Shown in pieces: positions 1-6,761 of a stretch of DNA of 13,615 nucleotides. This DNA comes from Silvanigrellales bacterium (GTDB lineage Bacteria; Bdellovibrionota_B; Oligoflexia; Silvanigrellales; Silvanigrellaceae). The stretch lies in the NCBI GenBank assembly GCA_028285285.1, contig JANQPW010000872.1, forward strand, positions 1 to 13,615, read 5' to 3'. Each line of letters opens with the position of its first letter. Within the stretch, counting starts at the first letter, position 1. The notes beneath the pieces are model-generated. The model worked only from the letters and a program-made list of their open reading frames with translations. It was not told where the DNA came from and searched no databases. The position numbers were made by a program, and so were the translations under genes.

Positions 1-2
1 CT

Positions 3-767
3 ACCGGAAACTCCTCAGATGCTGTGCACTACACGCAATCTGGAAGCGGGGAACTGACGACCGACGCCTCGAAAAAAGGTGCCGCAACAATTTACTTCAC
101 AGGCTGCCGAACGCTTTACCGTCTGCCTCGGCCTGTAAAAATTGATGCAACGGCTCCTGCCTCTCCAGAAGAAATTGAAGCAAGCGCTGAAGCGGGCAAG
201 ACCTTCGACGAGGGGGTTGCAAACTTGGTGCAAACCTCAAAGCTCAATCTCCAGCTTTATTTTGATCTCGAAGGCATCGCTGCTTTTGGAGACGCAACTT
301 CAGACACGAACGCCAGCAAAGCAGCTACGGCCGGGGGCGCCAGCTTCCCATACGACTCAAGCGGCACTGGAGTGAAGACAACATTTGCTTTGGTTAACTA
401 CCCCGATGTGCTGGCCACAGCCGATTCTGGGAACCCCACTGCGGAGCACTATCGAGTTGTTGCTGAAGACCCGGCAAATGGGAAAATGATGGCCACACTG
501 GGTCTCTTTTTTACCTCAGAAGGTGACTATTTTGGTGGTTACACAAGATCCTATTTTGGGAGCGACACGGCAACCGGGGTCAACAGGTTTGTCACTCCGC
601 TCAGCAAGTTTGCCGCAAACAGCGATGGAACCACCTACTCACTGGCAAACGCAAAGGCAGCCGATGGCACAGCTGGTGTTTCGTTTTCAACTTTCAAGCG
701 CGAATCACACTCAGGTGAATGTCGGCTCGAAGGTGTGAACACCACCTGCACAGTAACGAAGCTCTAG
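3..767 (+). CDS. Unrecognised probable secreted protein, 3' part only
   Basis: The reading frame is open from the first base of the window to a TAG at 765-767, so this is the C-terminal part (at least 255 residues) of a longer protein. The GTG at 24 has no convincing ribosome binding site and the frame continues upstream of it (residues TGNSSDA), so I treat the gene as truncated by the window edge. The protein is rich in Ala, Gly, Ser and Thr, with few charged residues except in one stretch (EEIEASAEAGKTFDEG). That composition is typical of exported bacterial proteins. Two cysteines near the C terminus (GEC and TTC) could form a disulfide. I recognise no domain and assign no function. Its stop codon overlaps the stop of the convergent transporter gene. 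Confidence 0.75.
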   Translation, partial: TGNSSDAVHYTQSGSGELTTDASKKGAATIYFTGCRTLYRLPRPVKIDATAPASPEEIEASAEAGKTFDEGVANLVQTSKLNLQLYFDLEGIAAFGDATSDTNASKAATAGGASFPYDSSGTGVKTTFALVNYPDVLATADSGNPTAEHYRVVAEDPANGKMMATLGLFFTSEGDYFGGYTRSYFGSDTATGVNRFVTPLSKFAANSDGTTYSLANAKAADGTAGVSFSTFKRESHSGECRLEGVNTTCTVTKL

Positions 768-1654
768 GGGTTTTCGAGAGTAGCCGTGACTGAGCTTGAC
801 TTGTTTGGGCTGAATCGTGAAATGGCGATGACAATTCCCATCGCCATATACATCATCAATGAATAGACCATGGGTCCAAAGGCCAGTTCTTTCTGCCCGA
901 AAAACTGTTCGTGAGAAGCGATCGTCATGGCCATTGCCCCATTTTGAATTCCAACTTCTGCGACTATTGCCATCCGTTGTTTGTATTTGAGGCCTCCCGC
1001 CTTACCTGTGAACCATGCGAGCGACATGGTTGAAGCAAGTAGGATCGCGCAGGGAACTCCATATAGGGAGAATGAAGGAACAATTTGCCCGGAGTTTTGA
1101 TAACCAATGCCAACAATTGCAATAACGAGCAAAACCACCGCTATCTTTTTGATAGAAGCTTCAAGAGCCAATCGAGCTTTGGGGTACCGGGCCCGAACAA
1201 ACATTCCCAACAGCATTGGCAAGAGTGAGATCGTGAGGATTTTCATGGTTGTTGAGAGCATTGCCGAAAGCCCAGCAGAGCCGGCTAGCATGTCAGAGAA
1301 GAAGGCGTTCAGCACAATCGCAAGAACAAATGGGCTAACGAGCGAAGAAAGAGCGGTGAGTGTAAAGCTCAGGGGGACATCAGCTTTGCACAGGTCGGCA
1401 AAAAGGTTCGAAGTGGAACCACCGGGGCAGAGCACAAGAATAAACAAACCCAGAAAAAAGGTCAGATTGCCTTGATAGAAAGCCCATGCGATGAGGAGAC
1501 CGATAAGTGGCAACATCACGAGCTGGCAGGTCAGGCCGATAACAACGGGTTTGGGTTCGGTCGCGACCCGTTTGAAGTCCAATGGAGTCAATCCGAGACC
1601 AAGGCCAAACATAAAAGCTAGCAGGCAAATGAGGAGAACAAGTTCCATAATCAT
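764..1654 (-). CDS. Bile acid:sodium symporter (BASS) family transporter
   Basis: A polytopic inner-membrane protein of about 296 residues with 8-10 hydrophobic segments. Two BASS family signatures are visible: CPGGSTSN (about residues 76-83), matching the family's PGG-SN motif, and AEVGIQNGAMA (about 232-242), matching the conserved E-G-Q-N region whose polar side chains bind sodium in characterised members. Known members use the sodium gradient to import bile acids, pantoate or other organic anions; the substrate here cannot be told. I chose ATG 1654 because AAGGAG lies six bases upstream. The frame stays open to an ATG at 1864, but the extra 70 residues are polar, unlike any BASS N terminus, and lie over the likely promoter region. 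ATG 1669 and ATG 1648 are alternative starts. It is transcribed divergently from the beta-barrel gene. Confidence 0.88.
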   Translation of the reverse strand: MIMELVLLICLLAFMFGLGLGLTPLDFKRVATEPKPVVIGLTCQLVMLPLIGLLIAWAFYQGNLTFFLGLFILVLCPGGSTSNLFADLCKADVPLSFTLTALSSLVSPFVLAIVLNAFFSDMLAGSAGLSAMLSTTMKILTISLLPMLLGMFVRARYPKARLALEASIKKIAVVLLVIAIVGIGYQNSGQIVPSFSLYGVPCAILLASTMSLAWFTGKAGGLKYKQRMAIVAEVGIQNGAMAMTIASHEQFFGQKELAFGPMVYSLMMYMAMGIVIAISRFSPNKSSSVTATLENP

Positions 1655-1660
1655 TTCCAG

Positions 1661-1666
1661 CTCCTT
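1661..1666 (-). promoter_or_regulatory. Shine-Dalgarno deciding the BASS transporter start
   Basis: On the minus strand AAGGAG is followed by six bases and ATG (1654). This favours the 296-residue form of the transporter over the longer open frame beginning at 1864. Confidence 0.6.
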
Positions 1667-1895
1667 CATGGAGGCCGCGTTTGAATTCCATTCTTCATAG
1701 CAGTTTAGATTGAGTGGCCTCTTTCGAAGCGGCAACTTCGGTATTGCGTTGTGCAAGCTCGGAAATGCTTTCCTCGTCTGAGCCAGTTTAGCAAGTTGGC
1801 GTTGGTTCGCAGCGGAGGTGCTTGAGTTGACTTTGAACCAGGAACAGCGAAGATTCTTGACCATGTCAATTTTCTAAACGAGGAGAACCTGGGTG

Positions 1896-3023
1896 ATGCT
1901 GCAAAAAAGAGGGGTTGCCGTTCCACTTTCAATTCTCATTGTTAGTGCCATGGGCTCTGTTGCACGTGCAGAAGAAGAAGGGTCAGGCTCTGACCAGCCC
2001 TCGGATATTCCGATTTCAGTCAAAGCTTTGAAACTCAAGCTCAAAGCCGACTACCGCGTGGAACTGGAGTATAACGACAATGCCAACAACGTGTCCGAAG
2101 TTCCCGATGCAACGGATCCTGAGAAGGGATCAGGTACTTTTGTTCAAGGTGATGAAAGTGATGCCATTTCATCTACCGCAATTGGCCTGACTGGTTTTCG
2201 ATTGAACTTAAGGGGAGAACTCGACTCCGCAACAAGCTTTCGGGTTAGGTACAATCTCACGAAATCTGATCTTGAATACGGATACCTCAAGCGTGAATTT
2301 GGCCCTGTATACTTTCTTTTGGGAAACAATAAAGTTAAGCAGTTTGGCCATAGGAACATCCGATCAGGACTCGTGAAACACTACAAAGCCCTGTTCAATT
2401 CTGCGGGAGGAAGGCCCTTCAGTAGCTATCAGCCTGTGATTGAGTTGGGCAGCAAAATCATGTCTTTCGGCTCTGTGGCCTTGCAGTTGACCAACGACAA
2501 GAGTTCAATACAGCAGCCTGAAGTTGCCATTGAGTACAAAGGCAACTTTGGAGGTTTCAAGCCGCTTCTTCAATACTCAATGTTTGATATCGCTCGTTCA
2601 AACCACATTGCAGTAGGTCTGGGTTATGAAGGCCTGGGTATTGACCTGGCCGTGGACTACAATTTGACCACAAGGTATGTGAGCAAAAACTCGAAGACCA
2701 TCCAAACTGGAATCGTGGTCGACGCTTCTTACACCGTCGAGGGTATCGTAACTCCGTTTGTCTCTTTTTCAAATTTGGCAACAACAAACGAGGCCGATGG
2801 CGATTCCGAAGAAGTGACCGTGAACAAGCAGCTTGTTCCTGATGCCGCTGGAAATCAGATTGTTGCTGGGCTCGAATATCCTGGGTTTTCTTCAGCAATC
2901 ATTCCCTTTTTGGCCTACGAGCTGGTGACTGGAAAATACATGGTTTCCAAAGGTGAAGAAGAGGCGAAGGAAACCGAGCTTGCTGTAAACACGATAAAAC
3001 TTGGAGTTTTTGGTCACTTTTAA
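1896..3023 (+). CDS. Outer-membrane beta-barrel (porin-like) protein
   Basis: About 375 residues with a clear Sec signal peptide: basic start (MLQKRG), hydrophobic core, and AxA-type cleavage near VARA-EEEG. The mature part begins with an acidic, Ser-rich linker. It then shows alternating hydrophobic/polar strands with many aromatic and Gly residues (for example YRVELEYNDN, FRVRYNLTKSD, LEYGYLKREFGPVYF), as in porins. It ends in phenylalanine (GVFGHF), the C-terminal aromatic typical of BAM-inserted barrels. The FGPVYFLLGNNK segment recalls porins of the phosphate-selective O/P type, but I cannot assign a specificity. AGGAG (1881-1885) serves either GTG 1893 or ATG 1896; I prefer ATG. The carboxypeptidase gene follows after 29 bases, so the two are probably cotranscribed. 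Confidence 0.78.
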   Translation: MLQKRGVAVPLSILIVSAMGSVARAEEEGSGSDQPSDIPISVKALKLKLKADYRVELEYNDNANNVSEVPDATDPEKGSGTFVQGDESDAISSTAIGLTGFRLNLRGELDSATSFRVRYNLTKSDLEYGYLKREFGPVYFLLGNNKVKQFGHRNIRSGLVKHYKALFNSAGGRPFSSYQPVIELGSKIMSFGSVALQLTNDKSSIQQPEVAIEYKGNFGGFKPLLQYSMFDIARSNHIAVGLGYEGLGIDLAVDYNLTTRYVSKNSKTIQTGIVVDASYTVEGIVTPFVSFSNLATTNEADGDSEEVTVNKQLVPDAAGNQIVAGLEYPGFSSAIIPFLAYELVTGKYMVSKGEEEAKETELAVNTIKLGVFGHF

Positions 3024-3052
3024 TAGCTGTTTAGTCCTTCGGAGAACGAGAA

Positions 3053-4504
3053 ATGAGCACCGAAAAATCTCAAGTTGATACTGAAAAGAAGACAAACTGG
3101 AACAAAGATGTTTCCAAAGCGACGACCCAGCACGAGATCACGTGCAAAGGCCGACAGATCAAATACGAAGCCACTGTTTCGCAGATTCTTCTCGATAGTC
3201 CCAAAGACGAAAAAGTGAAAAACTGTGCGAAGATGGGCTACACTGCGTACTTGGAGAAAAACCAGGAACTGAGAAACAAGCCTTTGATGTTTTGCTACAA
3301 TGGTGGGCCAGGCTCAGCATCTTTGTGGCTGCATTTGGGTGCGCTGGGTCCCTACCGTATCGACAACCTCGACAAAACCTCGGTCGCAAACAAAACCTCT
3401 TCCAATCTTATCGTCAACGAACACACCCTTCTGGATGAATTTGATCTGGTTTTTGTTGATCCCATCGGAACAGGATTTTCGACAACCAAGGACAAAGAGT
3501 CTGAAAGCCACTTTTACGCTGATATGGCCGATGCTCATTCTTTCGCGCAGTTCATTCATCGATTTCTCGATCAGGGGAACCATTGGAGTCGATCGATATA
3601 CCTGTGCGGTGAAAGCTATGGAGGTTACCGTTCAGCATTTCTCTGTAAAAATCTGATCGCTGATTATGGCATCTTCCCGCGGGGGCTCTTTTTGGTAGCG
3701 CCGTATCTGTTCTATGGCTCCATTGAAGAAATTCCAGAGCATGTGGTGGCCAGGGCGAACTTCATGTGTTCCTTTGCTGTGACGGCTTGGTACCATTCTC
3801 GATCATCACTGAACAAGTCTGCGGATTCAGCAGAAGAAGCCTATTCTCAAGCAAAGGAATTCTTTTTTGGTAGCTACCTGCAGAAAATAGCTTTGATGCG
3901 CTTCTCTCGGTGTTCAAAACAGGTTCAAGAAACCACTGCGAAAATGATTGGCATTTCACTTGATGTGCTTCTGGAAGAAGACGATGCGTTCAACGTGAGG
4001 TCATTTTCGAAACACCTGCTTCGGAACGAGACGAGGTATCCGGGAAGACTCGACTCAAGGTTCACCATGTCGTTCCCAGTTGAATACGTTCCAAAGTATC
4101 GGGACCCCTCTTTGACGGTGCTTGAATGCCGTATGACACAACTCACGAACTGCTATTTTCGAAATTCCTTAAAAGTCACGGAGTCAGAGCCATACAAACA
4201 CTTTGGCAAAAGCATTGCGTCACATTGGAAGAGTGAGAACTTCAGCAACTCATCTGAGTCGGCTCTCAGCGAAAGCCTGAAAGAGAATCCTGAAATGAAG
4301 ATCTATGCCACTTCAGGCTACTACGACCTCGCGGTTTCAACCGCCGGTGTCAGCTTCGATTTGGATCATTTACAGGTCCCCGAAGAGTGCCGTAAAAACA
4401 TTGTCCACGAAAGGTTTGAAGCAGGTCACATGATGTATGTTGAAGCTGCCATTCTTGGGGAGATGGTAGAGTCTGCAAAGAATCATTTCAGATTGCGATC
4501 GTGA
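3053..4504 (+). CDS. Serine carboxypeptidase, peptidase family S10
   Basis: A 483-residue S10 alpha/beta-hydrolase that would remove C-terminal amino acids from peptides. Motifs appear in family order: NGGPGS (83-88), which forms the oxyanion/substrate carboxylate site; DPIGTGFS (136-143); GESYGG (186-191) with nucleophile Ser188; catalytic Asp425 in SGYYDLAVST; and catalytic His459 in AGHMMY. Length is normal for the family. The start is ATG 3053 with GGAG eight bases upstream. The N terminus (MSTEKSQVDTEKKTNWNKD) is highly charged and shows no signal peptide, whereas most characterised S10 enzymes are secreted, vacuolar or lysosomal. It may therefore act in the cytoplasm or leave by a non-Sec route. 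It sits 29 bases behind the beta-barrel gene, suggesting an operon, perhaps for peptide scavenging (inference). Confidence 0.93.
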   Translation: MSTEKSQVDTEKKTNWNKDVSKATTQHEITCKGRQIKYEATVSQILLDSPKDEKVKNCAKMGYTAYLEKNQELRNKPLMFCYNGGPGSASLWLHLGALGPYRIDNLDKTSVANKTSSNLIVNEHTLLDEFDLVFVDPIGTGFSTTKDKESESHFYADMADAHSFAQFIHRFLDQGNHWSRSIYLCGESYGGYRSAFLCKNLIADYGIFPRGLFLVAPYLFYGSIEEIPEHVVARANFMCSFAVTAWYHSRSSLNKSADSAEEAYSQAKEFFFGSYLQKIALMRFSRCSKQVQETTAKMIGISLDVLLEEDDAFNVRSFSKHLLRNETRYPGRLDSRFTMSFPVEYVPKYRDPSLTVLECRMTQLTNCYFRNSLKVTESEPYKHFGKSIASHWKSENFSNSSESALSESLKENPEMKIYATSGYYDLAVSTAGVSFDLDHLQVPEECRKNIVHERFEAGHMMYVEAAILGEMVESAKNHFRLRS

Positions 4505-4545
4505 ACCGACGCCCAGCAGCGTGTTGGCAAACAGTGCTTTCATTC

Positions 4546-5409
4546 TCATCGGCCTATGAAATCAAATGTGAAACTCTTTTCTGAAGAGGGGGTCGCAAAC
4601 CAGAGCCCATCCCAGTGAGTGGCTATCTTCCTGCATTCTTCTTGATTGTAAAAGGGGTGCTCCGGAGTTTTGCACTCCCTTGAAATTGCTCTGACTTCAG
4701 ATGTTCTATACCCCCAGCCTGAGAGTTGTTCCTGAAAAGTCGGGAAAGTATGCTGATCGAGTGACATGTGACCTTCACCCGTCCAAACAATTGTTTTTTT
4801 GCATTCCTGCCCGCGATCAATGAGCACGTTGTGGATATTTTCCACCATTTCTTGATGTCGAAGGCTCAGGAGCTCCTCAAATCGCTGCAATTCCTCGTCG
4901 GTGATATTTCCGCTTCTTATCTTTTCAATTAAGCGGCCAAGCTCCTGGCCAATATCATCGGAAAAGTCAATGTCATAGGCAAAAGCAGAAGTTTGCTCAG
5001 TTCGATCACGAGCAAACTCAAGAATTCTCTCATAAGATTGAAAAACTTTGAGATCCTCAAGTGGGCGGCCAAGCTCTTGAAAAAGAGTGGCTAATGCTGA
5101 CATAAAAGAACGCTCAAAAGTTTGCCCTCTTGCGAATTGGTCGAGCGGTACTTGCATTCGCTTGTCGAGCTCTAAGAAGAAACATGCTCTGGCCTTGGTG
5201 CTGTAGAGCTCTGTCATTGATGTCATCAACTCGACCAATCTGGTGGATTGATGATTTGTGTCGGCAATCATAAGCACATCACCTGCTGAATCCAATGACT
5301 TTAGGGCGACCTCTATTGAAACGTCATTCTCACTTGGACTTGCCACGGAGTGGAACGAGGTGGCTGCAGAGAAGGCTGCGAAAAAGACTGAAATTGAAAA
5401 TCGTTTCAT
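4546..5409 (-). CDS. Periplasmic TIKI/EreA/ChaN-like fold protein
   Basis: A 287-residue protein with a signal peptide (MKRFSISVFFAAFSAATSFHSVAS). Two segments resemble the core of the TIKI / erythromycin-esterase / ChaN-like superfamily. The first is IADTNH (48-53) after a hydrophobic strand, followed by FFLELD (77-82), similar to the family's G-D-(T/S)-x-H and (F/I)-x-E-x pair. The second is VWTGEGHMSLDQH (208-220), similar to the late G-x-x-H motif. Between them lies a largely helical, charged segment (residues 86-200). Members of this superfamily include metal-dependent hydrolases and haem-binding lipoproteins; I cannot choose between these roles. GGAG lies four bases before the ATG. The gene is divergent from the metal-transport operon, and the palindrome between them may control both. 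Fold assignment is moderately confident, function unknown. Confidence 0.62.
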   Translation of the reverse strand: MKRFSISVFFAAFSAATSFHSVASPSENDVSIEVALKSLDSAGDVLMIADTNHQSTRLVELMTSMTELYSTKARACFFLELDKRMQVPLDQFARGQTFERSFMSALATLFQELGRPLEDLKVFQSYERILEFARDRTEQTSAFAYDIDFSDDIGQELGRLIEKIRSGNITDEELQRFEELLSLRHQEMVENIHNVLIDRGQECKKTIVWTGEGHMSLDQHTFPTFQEQLSGWGYRTSEVRAISRECKTPEHPFYNQEECRKIATHWDGLWFATPSSEKSFTFDFIGR

Positions 5410-5490
5410 GGAGTCTCCGGCGTTTGCGGTGAGAAGTATTGCGACATCTCAGATCGGGATCCAGAAAGCAAACTGTTGCTCGAGCCCGTA

Positions 5491-5515
5491 TCTAATGCAA
5501 CAATATTGCATTAGA
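5491..5515. promoter_or_regulatory. 25-bp palindromic operator, probably Zur/Fur-family
   Basis: Perfect 10-bp arms TCTAATGCAA and TTGCATTAGA flank the spacer CAATA, and one further inner base pair also matches, so 11 of 12 pairs are symmetric about the central A. Size, AT-rich core and position between divergent promoters fit a dimeric repressor of the Fur/Zur type. The downstream genes look like metal transport, so a zinc-responsive regulator is the leading guess. The outer TCTAAT of each arm resembles a -10 hexamer (five of six matches to TATAAT), one facing each way. Neither has a good -35 hexamer at normal spacing. Binding here could block both divergent genes. What I see is the palindrome; the regulator identity is inferred. 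Confidence 0.65.
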
Positions 5516-5569
5516 GATTTGAGTCAGGTATCTTTGCCAGAACTCCGCAAAAAAAGGTGATCTCTATCC

Positions 5570-6130
5570 GTGGATCCGAATGAGTGTGCATTTCCAGAAT
5601 CTGGTGGGCAGGGCTCGAAGCTCAAGAGCAAGATCCATAAAACGTGCGCTCTAGTGTTTGGAACTCTCTCGACAATCAGCTTAGGAATGGGTTGTAGCTG
5701 TCAAAAGGATGTTCCAGAGGAGACCTTTAAGTCGCTGCACGGACGTGTCTATGGTTCTATCACCGTTGACGACACAGATGCTCTTTACGAGACTCTCGCC
5801 GAGATCTTCACACAGCGGGAGGTCGAGAAAAATTTTGAGCGGATCAGGCAGTTTCATCTCAAGAAGGCTTCAGAGAAGGTCGTCATCATCATTGATGACA
5901 TCGAGTACCGAAGCATTGATGTGTCTGGGGCGAGTGTTGATGCTCATTGGATCGTTCGGGGACGTATCAAACACAATCGGCACCTGCACCGTCGATCTCT
6001 TGAGTACAAGGCGAATTACACGCTTTCCAAAGAAGAGGATGGTTGGAAGATCTCAGACTCTGAGCTGATCGAACACGCTGACTTTGAACTCACAGAGGAA
6101 GAGCGGGAGCTAGGCCAGAGCAATGATTAG
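5570..6130 (+). CDS. Small probable lipoprotein leading the metal ABC operon
   Basis: A 186-residue protein starting at GTG 5570, nine bases after AAGGTGA. Residues 17-43 (KLKSKIHKTCALVFGTLSTISLGMGC) look like a lipoprotein signal with an imperfect lipobox ending in Cys42 or Cys44. The mature domain contains YETLAEIFTQREVEKNFERIR, a beta segment KVVIIIDDIEY, and WIVRGRIKHNRHLHRRSLEY followed by GWKISDSELIE. I recall a similar pattern, a V-x-G-x-x-x-H-x-x-H-x-H-R-x-x-x-Y stretch ending in W-K-(I/L), in exported proteins found near metal-transport and HupE-like genes. That is memory, not a search result. The two His of HLH could bind metal. Its last 8 bases overlap the ATPase gene, so it is translationally linked to it. 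No enzymatic function is proposed. Confidence 0.72.
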   Translation: MDPNECAFPESGGQGSKLKSKIHKTCALVFGTLSTISLGMGCSCQKDVPEETFKSLHGRVYGSITVDDTDALYETLAEIFTQREVEKNFERIRQFHLKKASEKVVIIIDDIEYRSIDVSGASVDAHWIVRGRIKHNRHLHRRSLEYKANYTLSKEEDGWKISDSELIEHADFELTEEERELGQSND

Positions 6131-6761
6131 CGTTGACAACATCAGCTTTGCCTATCGGAGAGCTTTTGAGTTGAGGATCAAGAGCTTTGAGCTACTCGCA
6201 GGACAGCGAGTGCTGCTGGTGGGTCCTAGTGGGGCTGGAAAAACGACCTTCTTGATGTTGCTTCGGGGAATCCTCTTGCCTCAGACGGGCCGACTGACTG
6301 TTATGGGCCATGACTTTTCGCAGATGAACGAAGCGCAGCGCCGGCGTTTTCGACTGACTCGTGTGGGCTCGGTTTTTCAGCAGCCAACACTTTTGCCTTA
6401 TCTGTCCGTTGCAGACAACTTGAATCTCAATCGTTTGCTCGGCCACACTGCCCTGGGTGAAGCCAGCGAGCATGAGCTGGTGAAGCGTTTCGGACTGCAG
6501 GCCTTATTGAAACGTTTCCCAAAAGAACTGTCGGGAGGCGAGGTGCAGCGCGTGTCTTTGGTGCGTCCTTTTTTGCATGAGCCGGAGTTGTTGATTGCTG
6601 ACGAGCCGACGAACCACTTAGACCAAGATCACAAAGAAATCTTTGTTGAGCTTCTCAATGAGTACCAAACCCCGAAACGGAGCACACTCATCGTTTCACA
6701 CGATGAAGGCCTCAAGCGGCATTGTGACCTGGTGATTGACTTCCGTGAGATCGCTGCATGA
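6123..6761 (+). CDS. ABC transporter ATP-binding protein, LolD/MacB type
   Basis: A complete 212-residue nucleotide-binding subunit. It shows Walker A GPSGAGKT (34-41), Q-loop in VFQQ (84-87), signature LSGGE (136-140) followed by VQRVSLVRPF, Walker B LLIADE (156-161) with catalytic Glu161, D-loop NHLD (164-167) and H-loop His193 in VSHDE. The compact size and the FQQPTLLPYLSVADNL segment are those of the LolD/FtsE/MacB branch that pairs with FtsX-like permeases, not the ZnuC branch. It would hydrolyse ATP on the cytoplasmic face. The start overlaps the lipoprotein gene by 8 bases, and the end overlaps the permease start (ATGA) by 4 bases. One oddity is VRPF where most relatives have ARA(L/I) after the signature. 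Confidence 0.95.
   Translation: MISVDNISFAYRRAFELRIKSFELLAGQRVLLVGPSGAGKTTFLMLLRGILLPQTGRLTVMGHDFSQMNEAQRRRFRLTRVGSVFQQPTLLPYLSVADNLNLNRLLGHTALGEASEHELVKRFGLQALLKRFPKELSGGEVQRVSLVRPFLHEPELLIADEPTNHLDQDHKEIFVELLNEYQTPKRSTLIVSHDEGLKRHCDLVIDFREIAA

Noticed and set aside
1107..1475. Plus-strand 122-codon open frame opposite the BASS gene
   Set aside because: It is antisense to membrane helices of a clear BASS protein, with no motif or ribosome binding site.
1655..1864. N-terminal extension of the BASS transporter to ATG 1864
   Set aside because: The added 70 residues are polar and unlike BASS proteins, while AAGGAG is ideally spaced for ATG 1654. The stretch more likely holds the divergent promoters.
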